Of a DNA stretch of 33,744 bases, positions 7,763-15,324 are shown piece by piece. Made by a program: the position numbers and the translations under genes. Location: positions 1-33,744 of the forward strand of contig JAPOOU010000113.1 of the NCBI GenBank assembly GCA_026713245.1, given 5' to 3'. The notes beneath the pieces were generated by a model. That model was given only the letters and a program-made list of their open reading frames with translations. It did no database searches and was not told the DNA's origin. The number at the start of each line of letters is the position of its first letter. Positions within the stretch are counted from its first letter, which is position 1. This stretch comes from Chloroflexota bacterium. GTDB lineage: Bacteria; Chloroflexota; Anaerolineae; Aggregatilineales; Phototrophicaceae.

Positions 7763-8680
7763 ATGACCGCGCCAAAGTTCATCGCCGTCGGCAGCATCAT
7801 CATCGACGACATCGTCTATCCCGACGGCCGCACCAGCATGGGCGTGCTGGGCGGCGGCGGCACGCACGCGGCCTATGGCATGGCGCTGGCGGGAGAGCGG
7901 CCCGCGTTGGTCGGGCTGGTGGGCGAGGACCTGCCGGCGGATATCCGCGCGCGGCTGGAAAAAGACTTCGATACATCGGGTCTAGCCTGGACCCGTCATC
8001 CGCAAGTGCGCGGCTGGCAGATCTTCGAATGGAACGGCGTCCGCAACGAGATCTTCCGCGTCGATGTCGTCGAACCATTCATGTATGGACCTGGCGCCGA
8101 CAGCCCGCAAGTCCCCTTCACCCGCGCGGCCGGCATGACGCTGCTGCGGGGAGCGGATCATGTGGCGGCTTGGCGGCGGCGCTTTCCGGATGCCATATTG
8201 CTCTGGGAACCCGTGCGCATTTTCATGCTCAGCGCCGACCACGCGGCATTCCTTCGCGGTATTGCCCACGCGGATATCATTTCGCCCAATCTGCACGAGG
8301 CCCAGACCATGTACGGCGTCGAAGACGAAGCCGAGATTATGCGGCGCATGCTGGCCGACGGCTGCAAAATGGTCGCCCTGCGCATGGGCGAGCTTGGCTC
8401 GCTGGTGGCGCGTCAAGGGGACGATAGAGCCTATGCCATTCCAGCGGTCGAGGTCGGCGACGTTGTGGACCAAACCGGCGCGGGCAATGCTTATTGTGGC
8501 GGCTTCGTCGTCGGCTGGCGCCGGGATCAAGACCTGGAGACTGCCGGCTGCTATGGCGCGGCGGCCGCGTCTTTCACCCTGGAGTACGTCGGCTGCGCCG
8601 ATATACCCGCGGAGCTCGACATCGAATGGCGCCGGCGCTTGGCGGAGGCGCGCGCCGGTGTGAGCATCGTCGCTCTGTAA
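7763..8680 (+). CDS. PfkB-family (Mak32-like) carbohydrate kinase homologue with GAGN in place of GAGD
   Basis: The 305-residue product has the ribokinase fold: an N-terminal FIAVGSIIIDD strand, the glycine-rich substrate motif GGGGTHAAYGMAL (residues 30-42), SPNLHEAQ, and the C-terminal nucleotide-binding motif DQTGAGNAYCGGF (236-248). In active PfkB kinases that motif reads GAGD and the Asp is the catalytic base; here the codon is AAT (Asn242). The rest of the anion hole is intact. GAGN variants occur, as I recall, in Mak32-like proteins of fungi, so this may be a natural subfamily with altered or no kinase activity. The gene is translationally coupled to the SIS gene. Its stop codon is followed in the same frame by the alcohol dehydrogenase remnant. 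Confidence 0.85.
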   Translation: MTAPKFIAVGSIIIDDIVYPDGRTSMGVLGGGGTHAAYGMALAGERPALVGLVGEDLPADIRARLEKDFDTSGLAWTRHPQVRGWQIFEWNGVRNEIFRVDVVEPFMYGPGADSPQVPFTRAAGMTLLRGADHVAAWRRRFPDAILLWEPVRIFMLSADHAAFLRGIAHADIISPNLHEAQTMYGVEDEAEIMRRMLADGCKMVALRMGELGSLVARQGDDRAYAIPAVEVGDVVDQTGAGNAYCGGFVVGWRRDQDLETAGCYGAAAASFTLEYVGCADIPAELDIEWRRRLAEARAGVSIVAL

Positions 8681-9040
8681 CGCGTCGGGGCGGCGACCAT
8701 CTGTGGCGCGGATCTGAAAATAGTTGCTGGGAAAAAGACCAGAGGCCTGCGGATTCCGTCGATATTGGGACGCGAAATCGCCGGCGAGATCGTCGCTGTC
8801 GGCGCCCATGTCAGCGACTGGCAGGTCGGTGAGTTTGTCGTCGTCGCGCCGGTCATCGCTTGCGGGGAATGCTATTACTGCCTGCGCGATCTCGAGAATC
8901 TTTGCGCGGGGCGCAAAGCGCTGGGATACGAGTACGACGGGGGATTCGCCGAGTCCCTGCGCGTACCGGCTCCGGCCGCCAGCTATGTCGGCGTCGACCT
9001 GGTTTCTTTGTGCGGCCCGGAATCCGTACGCGCCGAACAA
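8681..9040 (+). pseudogene. Remnant of a zinc-dependent medium-chain alcohol dehydrogenase
   Basis: Directly after the kinase stop, and in the same frame, there is open sequence without a start codon that clearly encodes an inner piece of a zinc alcohol dehydrogenase. It holds ICGAD (catalytic-zinc Cys), then RIPSILGREIAGEIVAVG, VGEFVVVAPVIACGECYYC with the structural-zinc cysteines, LENLC, and ALGYEYDGGFAESLRVP. In intact enzymes the His of GHE is a zinc ligand; here it reads GRE. About 30 N-terminal residues and the whole Rossmann domain are missing. Similarity fades near 9010, and the frame runs to a stop at 9130 with unrelated residues. The region from there to 9170 has no recognisable gene. 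This is a decayed gene, truncated at both ends, probably by deletion. Confidence 0.8.
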
Positions 9041-9170
9041 GCCAATCTCAGTTGCGCTTGTCGAGTGCGAGAAAGGTCGCGTACGACATGGATTTTGACG
9101 CTATGGTCGAGCTTTATGTTTCAGCCTTGACCGGGCGCTAGCGAGCCGGTGGAACCTGCGGGAGGCGATA

Positions 9171-9608
9171 ATGGATCAGTTCATGCGCGCGGCGCTGGAC
9201 GAGGCAAAGCGAGGTCTGGCGGAAGGCGGCATCCCGATCGGGTCGGTCCTGGCGCTCGACGGCGCGATTGTCGGCCGCGGCCACAACCGGCGGGTACAAC
9301 GGGGCAGCCCCGTGCTTCACGCGGAAATTGATTGCCTGGAAAACGCCGGGCGCCTCGGCGCGCGTGATTATCAACGGACGACCTTGTACACAACCTTGTC
9401 GCCCTGCGATATGTGCAGCGGCGCTATCTTGCTTTACAAGATACCTACGGTCGTCATCGGCGAAAACCGCAGTTTTCAAGGTCCCGAGGATTACTTGAGC
9501 GCTCGCGGCGTGCATCTGATTCAGCTTGATGACGATGATTGCTACCGGCTGATGCAGGATTTCATTCGCGACAATCCCGGGCTTTGGAACGAGGACATCG
9601 GCGTATAG
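9171..9608 (+). CDS. Cytosine deaminase, fungal Fcy1-like type
   Basis: The 145-residue product is a zinc-dependent deaminase of the CDA superfamily that would convert cytosine to uracil plus ammonia in the cytoplasm. Zinc-site motifs are complete: LHAEID (His50, Glu52) and LSPCDMCSGAI (Cys79, Cys82). Beyond these, several segments read like yeast cytosine deaminase from memory: GGIPIGSVL, GRGHNRRVQRGS, CLENAGRL, TTLYTTLSPCDMC, VVIGENRSF and the C-terminal WNEDIGV. Length is close to the yeast enzyme (158 aa). The start has GGGAGGCGATA upstream. This is a different family from E. coli CodA (amidohydrolase fold). It fits with the nucleoside hydrolase and BMP importer upstream as base salvage. 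A related deaminase specificity (e.g. guanine) is less likely. Confidence 0.88.
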   Translation: MDQFMRAALDEAKRGLAEGGIPIGSVLALDGAIVGRGHNRRVQRGSPVLHAEIDCLENAGRLGARDYQRTTLYTTLSPCDMCSGAILLYKIPTVVIGENRSFQGPEDYLSARGVHLIQLDDDDCYRLMQDFIRDNPGLWNEDIGV

Positions 9609-9823
9609 CCGCGGCCGGCGCGCAGTTCCGCGAATGGCGCGGCAAGTTGCTTCTGTCGGTTATTCCTTGTTATACTGCAAGCTAAACAAAATGAGGCTTG
9701 GTTAGTTGGCGCGTCGCGCGAGCGCGACCTGGGGCGGGCATGATCAGTTGACCTGTAGATTGTTCCGCCGCCCAATGCATACTTAAAGATTGTTTGTCTT
9801 GAAGAAAATGCTTGGTATATAAC

Positions 9824-11314
9824 ATGTCTCGATCCATCCTCGAAATGCGAGGAATTACCAAGACCTTCCCCGGCGTCGTCGCGCTTGACGGCGTCGATCT
9901 GGATATCGAGCCAGGCGAAGTCCACGCTGTCGTTGGCGAAAATGGCGCCGGCAAATCAACCTTGATGAAGATCCTGTCCGGCGCCTATCAGCGCGACGCC
10001 GGATCCATTTTCTTAAATGGAGAGCCGGCCAATATCAGCGCGCCCGCCGATGCCATTCGACAAGGCATCGGCATCGTCTATCAAGACCTGCCCCTGGCGC
10101 CGGCGCTTTCGGTGCTGGCCAATATCTACCTTGGACGGGAAGAGACGACCCGCCTGGGCAAGATTGATCGCGCGACCCATCTGGCGCGTTATGAGCGGCT
10201 TTGCGACAGCTTCGGCATCTACCTTCCGCCTGATAGTCGCATCCGCGACTTGAGCGTCGCCGAACGCCAATTGGTCGAGATTTTGAAGGTACTTGACCGT
10301 GATGCCCAGGTCATCGTCATGGACGAGCCAACAGCGACCCTGGACCAGAATGCCAAGCAGGCGCTCTTCCAGACCGTGCGTCAATTGCAGACGGCGGGCA
10401 AGTCCTTTATTTTCATCACCCATTTTATTGACGAAATATTCGAAATCGCCGACAGGGTGACCGTATTGAAGGATGGCTGCCGCGTCGACACCCTCAAGAT
10501 TGACCAAACAAGTCCGCAAGAAGTAGTGGCGATGATGATCGGGCATTCGCCAAGGGACATGTTCCCCGAAAAGGCAGGCACAGCAAGCGGCAAACCCATC
10601 CTCCAGTTGCGAGAGATCAACGCCGGCGCCCGCATTCGTGACTTCTCGATGACGCTCCATCAGGGAGAGATCCTGGGCTTGACCGGCCTGGTCGGCAGCG
10701 GCTGCAGCGACATCGGCCATCTGATCATTGGCAACCTCGCCTATGATAGTGGCGCGGTCTTGCTCGATGGCGAGCCGACGCGCATCTCGTCGCCGTACGA
10801 AGCGATCAAGCGCGGCATCTGTCTGCTGCCCAGCGACCGCAAGGGGAGCGGCTTGCTGCTGGATTTCGAATTGGCGCAAAACGTAAGCCTGTCATCGATC
10901 GAGAAAATCTCGCCCCGGCAGGTGATTCAGTTCCAGCGCGAACGCCAGATCGCCGCCGATTTCATCGAGCAATTGCGTATTGTCACGCCGTCTGCCCGGC
11001 AGCGCGTGCGCAATCTAAGCGGCGGCAATCAACAGAAGGTTGTATTGGCGCGCATGCTGCATACCGACGCCCGCATCCTGGTCCTCGATGAACCGACGCA
11101 GGGTATTGACGTGCGAGCCAAGGAAGAGATCTTTCTCTTGATGCGACAGTTGGCCGGTCAAGGCAAAGCCATCTTGTTCATCTCGTCAGAATTCAAGGAG
11201 ATAGCCGGCGTCGCCGACCGCGGCATAGTCCTGCGCAACGGAGCCATCACCGCCGCGCTTGAACGCGACGACATCAGCGAGGCGCGGCTGGTGGCCGCGG
11301 CGACCATGCTCTAA
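9824..11314 (+). CDS. Ribose/galactoside-type (CUT2) ABC transporter ATP-binding protein
   Basis: The 496-residue product has two fused ATPase domains, as in RbsA/MglA, and powers sugar uptake from the cytoplasmic face. Domain 1 has Walker A GENGAGKST, the family-typical diverged signature LSVAERQLVEI and Walker B VIVMDEPT. Domain 2, from about residue 250, has the usual degenerate Walker A (GLVGSGCSD), a canonical LSGGNQQKV and ILVLDEPTQGID. The ATG at 9824 is preferred to the in-frame TTG at 9812 because the conserved start ILEMRGITKTFPG follows closely. There is no clear Shine-Dalgarno sequence; the preceding bases are TATATAAC, so the start is less certain than the gene. The permease gene follows after 12 bp, then the binding protein. 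Confidence 0.94.
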   Translation: MSRSILEMRGITKTFPGVVALDGVDLDIEPGEVHAVVGENGAGKSTLMKILSGAYQRDAGSIFLNGEPANISAPADAIRQGIGIVYQDLPLAPALSVLANIYLGREETTRLGKIDRATHLARYERLCDSFGIYLPPDSRIRDLSVAERQLVEILKVLDRDAQVIVMDEPTATLDQNAKQALFQTVRQLQTAGKSFIFITHFIDEIFEIADRVTVLKDGCRVDTLKIDQTSPQEVVAMMIGHSPRDMFPEKAGTASGKPILQLREINAGARIRDFSMTLHQGEILGLTGLVGSGCSDIGHLIIGNLAYDSGAVLLDGEPTRISSPYEAIKRGICLLPSDRKGSGLLLDFELAQNVSLSSIEKISPRQVIQFQRERQIAADFIEQLRIVTPSARQRVRNLSGGNQQKVVLARMLHTDARILVLDEPTQGIDVRAKEEIFLLMRQLAGQGKAILFISSEFKEIAGVADRGIVLRNGAITAALERDDISEARLVAAATML

Positions 11315-11326
11315 TCGGGAGCGGAT

Positions 11327-12301
11327 ATGACCACGAAGCGACAACAAGAGGGACACACCCGCCTTTCGACCTTGATGAAAGCCCTCTCGCTACAAAACAT
11401 GGCCATCGTCTATGTATTCATCATCCTGTGTATTGTCCTGGCATTGTCTTCCGACGCCTTCTTGCGGCCGCGCAACATCATCAACATCATCCGTCAGGCA
11501 TCGGTTGTCGGCGTTCTGGCAATCGGCATGACTTTTCTGCTGTCGACCGCTCAATTCGATCTGGCAGTGGGCGCGCAAGCGGGCTTTACCGGGGTGGTCA
11601 TCCTCTTGTTGATCCCGGTCATCGGCTTTATTCCCGCCCTGTTGTCGTCGCTTGGCACCGCCGTCATCATCGGTACGATCACCGGCGTCATCATCACCAA
11701 GATCGGCGTCAACTCTCTGGTGACAACCTTGGGCACGCTGTCAATCATCAAGGGTTTGCTGCTGGTGCTAACCGACGGGCGCATCCTGCGCGGCGCGACG
11801 CCGGAATTGCGTTGGTTCGGCAGTGGCGAGATCTTGTCGATTCCCTTTCCCGTCATCGCCTTCCTGGGCTTGGGCATCCTGGGCGAATTCGTCCTGAACT
11901 ACACGCGTTACGGCCGTTATCTGCTGGCGATCGGCGGCAATAGAGAAGCCAGCAAGCTGGCTGGCTTGCGCGTCGACGAGATCATCATCAGCGCCTTCGT
12001 TCTCAGTTCGATTTGCGCCACCATCGGCGGCATCATCTTGCTGGGCCGCATCTATTCGGCTTCGCCCCTGGGCGGTGTAGGCACGGAGTTCATCGCGATC
12101 ACGGCGGCGGTGCTGGGCGGCACCAGCATTTTCGGCGGAGAGGGCAGCGTTTGGAAAACGGTGGTCGCTGTCCTTCTGCTGCAAGTGCTGGGCAATGGCT
12201 TCAATCTCTTGAATATCGGCGCGAATTATCAGGAGTTGATACAGGGATTCATCATGATCGGCGCCGTCGCGCTCTATACGTATCAGCGCCGTCGACAATA
12301 G
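11327..12301 (+). CDS. CUT2-family ABC sugar transporter permease (RbsC-like)
   Basis: The 324-residue integral membrane protein forms the channel of the importer with the upstream ATPase. It shows 8-10 hydrophobic segments, for example AIVYVFIILCIVLALSSDAF, VVGVLAIGMTFLL, VILLLIPVIGFIPALLS and VVAVLLLQVLGNGF. Family landmarks are NIINIIRQASVVGVLAIGMTF, the FDLAVGAQAGFTG region (the usual IDLSVG motif, here altered), YGRYLLAIGGNREASKLAG, and the C-terminal AVLGGTSIFGGEGSVWKTVVA. GGGAGCGGAT precedes the ATG. It is cotranscribed with its neighbours. Confidence 0.93.
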   Translation: MTTKRQQEGHTRLSTLMKALSLQNMAIVYVFIILCIVLALSSDAFLRPRNIINIIRQASVVGVLAIGMTFLLSTAQFDLAVGAQAGFTGVVILLLIPVIGFIPALLSSLGTAVIIGTITGVIITKIGVNSLVTTLGTLSIIKGLLLVLTDGRILRGATPELRWFGSGEILSIPFPVIAFLGLGILGEFVLNYTRYGRYLLAIGGNREASKLAGLRVDEIIISAFVLSSICATIGGIILLGRIYSASPLGGVGTEFIAITAAVLGGTSIFGGEGSVWKTVVAVLLLQVLGNGFNLLNIGANYQELIQGFIMIGAVALYTYQRRRQ

Positions 12302-12330
12302 CCGCGCGGCGGCGGCGAATTAGTCCGACG

Positions 12331-12369
12331 CGCTCACGCAAAACGGCAAGCGTTCTCGCCGTGTGAGCG
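12331..12369 (+). other. Intercistronic two-step hairpin between permease and binding-protein genes
   Basis: Outer arms CGCTCAC/GTGAGCG and inner arms ACGGC/GCCGT form a bulged hairpin in the 167-bp gap between the permease and binding-protein genes. No T-tract follows. Such structures often protect or process the downstream binding-protein message so that it is more abundant than the permease message; that role is inferred. Confidence 0.45.
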
Positions 12370-12468
12370 ACGCGGCTCATGTAAACAGGATAGAAAGGGG
12401 GCCATATCAGAAAAGTCTATACAGGAGCGTGTTTCTGTTCGAATGAGTAGCTTTTTAGGAGACAAATC

Positions 12469-13524
12469 ATGAAGTTTCATAAGTTCATGCTAGCGTGCGC
12501 GCTATTGCTGTTTGTGCCGCTGCTCATCCTGCCGGGCGCGGCCTTTGCGGACGACGAGGATGAGGCGGAAATGGAGATGGAAGCGGTTGATCTGTCCTTC
12601 CTCTTTGAACTGGGCGACAACGGCATGCCCATCATGTCGCCCTACGAGACTACTGATACCTATCTGATAGGCGTATCGCAGATCGGCAACAACTTCCCCT
12701 TTGTCGTCGCCATGGTGGAAGGCTCGGATCAAGCGGCGGAAGATATGGGCTTCGAGCAGATCCTGACCGACGCCCAATTTGACGTTCAGAAGCAGATCAC
12801 GCAACTGGAAGACATCCTTGCCCTGGACCCCGACGGAATCGTGTTGGTCGCCCTGGACGCCGAGGCAGTCATTCCACAACTGGAAGCTGCGGTCGCTGCC
12901 GATATCGCCGTTCTGACCTGTTGGAATGATCTTGGCGGGCCGCCCCGCGCCAATTACGAAGGCAGCGTGAGCTTGATCGGCGTTGACGAAGTTCAAACCG
13001 GGCGCGATGTCGCGCAATTCGTCCTTGAGTTGCTGCCCGACGGCGGGCAAGTCGCCATTGTTGAGGGCGCCGCAGGTTTCCAGGCCTCTATCGAGCGCTC
13101 CGAGGGATTTGTCGAGGCGCTGGAAGCGAATCCCGATATCGAGATCGTGGCTTCGCAGCCGGGCAACTGGACGCGTGAAGATGCCCTGGCCGTCACCGAA
13201 AACTACATCCAGGCCTATCCGGATATTGACCTGATCTATGCACATGACGACAACATGGCGATGGGGGTCGTATCCGCCTTGCGAGATGCTGATCTGCTGG
13301 CCGACGTGCGCGTGATCGGCATCGGCGGCAGCGTAGAAGGTCTGGAATCGATTGCTAACGGCGAACTCTATGGCAGCGTCTTCGATTCGCCGCGGGCAGC
13401 CGCCTACATTTGCTCGAAAGCCCTGATCGCGCACCTCGAAGGCGCCGAGATCCCCAGCGATATCTTTCTGCCGCGTCCGATCGTGACGCAAGAAAACGTG
13501 GCAGACTTTGAAGGCGAGTGGTAG
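12469..13524 (+). CDS. CUT2-type sugar-binding protein (periplasmic-binding-protein-like, RbsB fold)
   Basis: The 351-residue secreted protein would deliver the ligand to the upstream permease/ATPase pair. A Sec signal peptide spans about residues 1-27, ending PGAAFA; no lipobox is evident. An acidic linker (DDEDEAEMEMEAVD) follows. The binding domain begins at about residue 62 with YLIGVSQIGNNFPFVVAMVEG and continues with the type I binding-protein pattern: ITQLEDILALDPDGIVLVALD, VAILTCWND-like hinge, GQVAIVEGAAGFQASIERSEGF, and DLIYAHDDNMAMGVVSALRD. A strong TTTTAGGAGACAAATC precedes the ATG. The ligand is unknown; pentoses, hexoses or autoinducers are all possible for this family. Confidence 0.93.
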   Translation: MKFHKFMLACALLLFVPLLILPGAAFADDEDEAEMEMEAVDLSFLFELGDNGMPIMSPYETTDTYLIGVSQIGNNFPFVVAMVEGSDQAAEDMGFEQILTDAQFDVQKQITQLEDILALDPDGIVLVALDAEAVIPQLEAAVAADIAVLTCWNDLGGPPRANYEGSVSLIGVDEVQTGRDVAQFVLELLPDGGQVAIVEGAAGFQASIERSEGFVEALEANPDIEIVASQPGNWTREDALAVTENYIQAYPDIDLIYAHDDNMAMGVVSALRDADLLADVRVIGIGGSVEGLESIANGELYGSVFDSPRAAAYICSKALIAHLEGAEIPSDIFLPRPIVTQENVADFEGEW

Positions 13525-13618
13525 AAATCGCGCGTACCCGTTAGGATAGCCGGCCTTGGCGTCGGCTATCCCCCGGCAATTGCAAAATCTCTGCTCGCAA
13601 GCGGAGGGAGAAGAGATC

Positions 13619-14422
13619 ATGGCAAATGGCGGTCCTTTTCGCCGTATGGTCGTTCTGGGCGACAGCAATTCCTATGGCATGTGCGCGCGCGAGCCAGGCA
13701 ACGAATGGAATCAAGTCCTGGCCAACTGGCTGCGGCACTTCCAGGACGAGCCGCTGGAAGTCTTCAATCGCGGTTTGCCGGCGGGGGTTGTTTCTCCGCG
13801 TTGCCCGGGCTATGCCGATTCAGCCAAGCCCAGCTTGATGGAGCGCTACCAGCGACACTGTATCGACCTCGATCCGGATCTGGTCGTCGTAGCGCAAAGC
13901 TTGAACGATATGCGCGCGGGCATGCCGCTGCAAGAATACCTGGCAGATCTTGGCGATATCGTCTCCGACATACAGGCGCGGACAGCGGCCTTGGTAGTCA
14001 TGCCCGGCGTCTATCATCAGATCCACGGCCGGGGCGTAAACGACCCGGCGCTTTACCCGACCTGGTCGCGCTGGAATGACCGGGAAGCCCAGGCCTACAA
14101 CCACGCCATCGGCTTGCTCGCGGCGGAGCTCGGCGCCTTGTATGTTGATACCCGCGCGGTCTTCGCCGGCGCTGATTGGGCCTTGCATTCGGATTGCTGT
14201 CATCTCAACGACCTGGGCCAGGTGCTGATGGGCAATGCCGTCTTTCAGGTCATCGCCACCCATTGCGCCGGGATCGCGGACAAAACCATGCGCGTCATGA
14301 AGGAAGAAGCGGTGTCTATCCTCAACACTGGCGGTACCGACACCGACGAGGAGATTCGCGCGCTCTGGAACGAGGCGCTGGATCGTTTCACGATTGAATT
14401 TGATGACGACTTGAAAAAGTGA
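13619..14422 (+). CDS. SGNH/GDSL-family hydrolase, copy 1
   Basis: The 267-residue product is an SGNH-fold esterase. It has block I VVLGDSNSYG (Ser nucleophile), RGLPAG with the oxyanion-hole Gly, block III SLNDMRAGM (Asn), and block V DCCHLND (catalytic Asp and His). There is no signal peptide, so it acts in the cytoplasm. The ATG at 13619 is chosen over the upstream track start because GGAGGGAGAAGAG lies ahead of it and the paralogue begins at the same place. It lies 94 bp after the sugar-binding-protein gene and 13 bp before a close paralogue, so it is probably part of the importer operon. It may deacylate an imported sugar ester; the substrate is not visible. Confidence 0.88.
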   Translation: MANGGPFRRMVVLGDSNSYGMCAREPGNEWNQVLANWLRHFQDEPLEVFNRGLPAGVVSPRCPGYADSAKPSLMERYQRHCIDLDPDLVVVAQSLNDMRAGMPLQEYLADLGDIVSDIQARTAALVVMPGVYHQIHGRGVNDPALYPTWSRWNDREAQAYNHAIGLLAAELGALYVDTRAVFAGADWALHSDCCHLNDLGQVLMGNAVFQVIATHCAGIADKTMRVMKEEAVSILNTGGTDTDEEIRALWNEALDRFTIEFDDDLKK

Positions 14423-14435
14423 CGGGATTAAGCTT

Positions 14436-15224
14436 ATGAACCATGGTCCATTCCGCAGAATGGTGGTCTTAGGAGACAGCATCTCCTACGGAATGTGCGC
14501 GTCGGAGCCCGCGAACGAGTGGAACCAGGTGGCGGCGAATTTGCTGCGTAAGTTCCAGGACGAGCGCCTGACGGTATTCAACCGCGGTCTGCCGGCCGGC
14601 GTGATATCTCCCCGCTGCCCAGGTTATGACGAATCGGCCAAGCCGAGCTTGCTGGAGCGCTATCGACAACATTGCATCGACTTGAAGCCGGACCTGGTGC
14701 TAATTGCCGAAGGCGTCAACGATATGCGCTCGGGCATGCCTCTGGGGGAATACATCGAAGACCTGGAGAGCATCGTCAGCGACATTCAAGAGCAGACCGG
14801 GGCGCTGATTGTCTTGCTCGGCGTATATCATCAAACTTACGGGGTGGGCGCCAACGACCCGGAAGTCTACCCCACCTGGACCCGCTGGAGCTACGAGATA
14901 TCCCGGGCCTACAACGTGGCAATTCGGAAAGTCGCGGAAAAGTATCGCGCGATCTTCGCCGATGCCGAGCAAATCATGGGCGGCGCTGACTGGTTGCTGC
15001 ATGTCGATGCCTGCCACCTCAACGACCTGGGGCACGTCCTGATCGGACAGGGCATCTTCCAGGCGATTGCTACACGCTGCAAATCGGTCGCGGACAAGAC
15101 ATTCCGAGTCATCCAGGAAAAGGATGTATCGATCCTGAATACCGGCGGCGCGGATACCGACGACGATATTCAGCAACTGTGGGCGACGGCGCTAAGCCGC
15201 TTCACCGAACACCTCGATGAATAA
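14436..15224 (+). CDS. SGNH/GDSL-family hydrolase, copy 2 (tandem paralogue)
   Basis: The 262-residue product aligns end to end with copy 1, with clearly more than half of residues identical by eye. Catalytic blocks are kept: VVLGDSISYG, GVNDMRSGM and DACHLND. Both copies share the family-specific segments FNRGLPAGV, SPRCPGY, AKPSL and SILNTGG, so this is a distinct SGNH subfamily that has duplicated in tandem. There is no signal peptide. The start has only weak ribosome binding sequence (GACGGGATTAAGCTT), which suggests translation coupled to copy 1. Differences in the region around the substrate pocket (VVVAQSLND against VLIAEGVND) may mean different acyl or sugar specificity. Confidence 0.88.
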   Translation: MNHGPFRRMVVLGDSISYGMCASEPANEWNQVAANLLRKFQDERLTVFNRGLPAGVISPRCPGYDESAKPSLLERYRQHCIDLKPDLVLIAEGVNDMRSGMPLGEYIEDLESIVSDIQEQTGALIVLLGVYHQTYGVGANDPEVYPTWTRWSYEISRAYNVAIRKVAEKYRAIFADAEQIMGGADWLLHVDACHLNDLGHVLIGQGIFQAIATRCKSVADKTFRVIQEKDVSILNTGGADTDDDIQQLWATALSRFTEHLDE

Positions 15225-15268
15225 GCCGCCGGCGCGTTACCCGCGAATCTGGGCTACGGCGCTTGCGG

Positions 15269-15297
15269 AAAAAAATCGGCGCGCTCGGCTAGCGCGC
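15269..15297 (-). terminator. Rho-independent terminator of the binding-protein-fold gene
   Basis: On the minus strand, arms GCGCGCT/AGCGCGC with a 5-base loop are followed by CGATTTTTTT. It lies about 30 bp after the stop of the gene at 15325-16482, in the convergent gap with the second SGNH gene. Confidence 0.75.
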
Positions 15298-15324
15298 ATC
15301 GCGGTTTATCAAATCGACGGGAGC

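Noticed and set aside
7982-9040. 352-residue minus-strand ORF
   Set aside because: Antisense to the PfkB-like gene and the dehydrogenase remnant; no start signal.
9041-9170. Tail of another gene in the 8860-9141 frame (ending FDAMVELYVSALTGR)
   Set aside because: Too short and not recognised; no evidence beyond an open frame.
9794-9824. Promoter TTGTCT-N16-TATATA immediately before the CUT2 ATPase start
   Set aside because: The -10 box would end only 2 bases before the ATG, so transcription would begin inside the gene; not credible without a later start.
12502-13668. 388-residue minus-strand ORF
   Set aside because: Antisense shadow of the sugar-binding-protein gene, which has a signal peptide, strong start and operon context.
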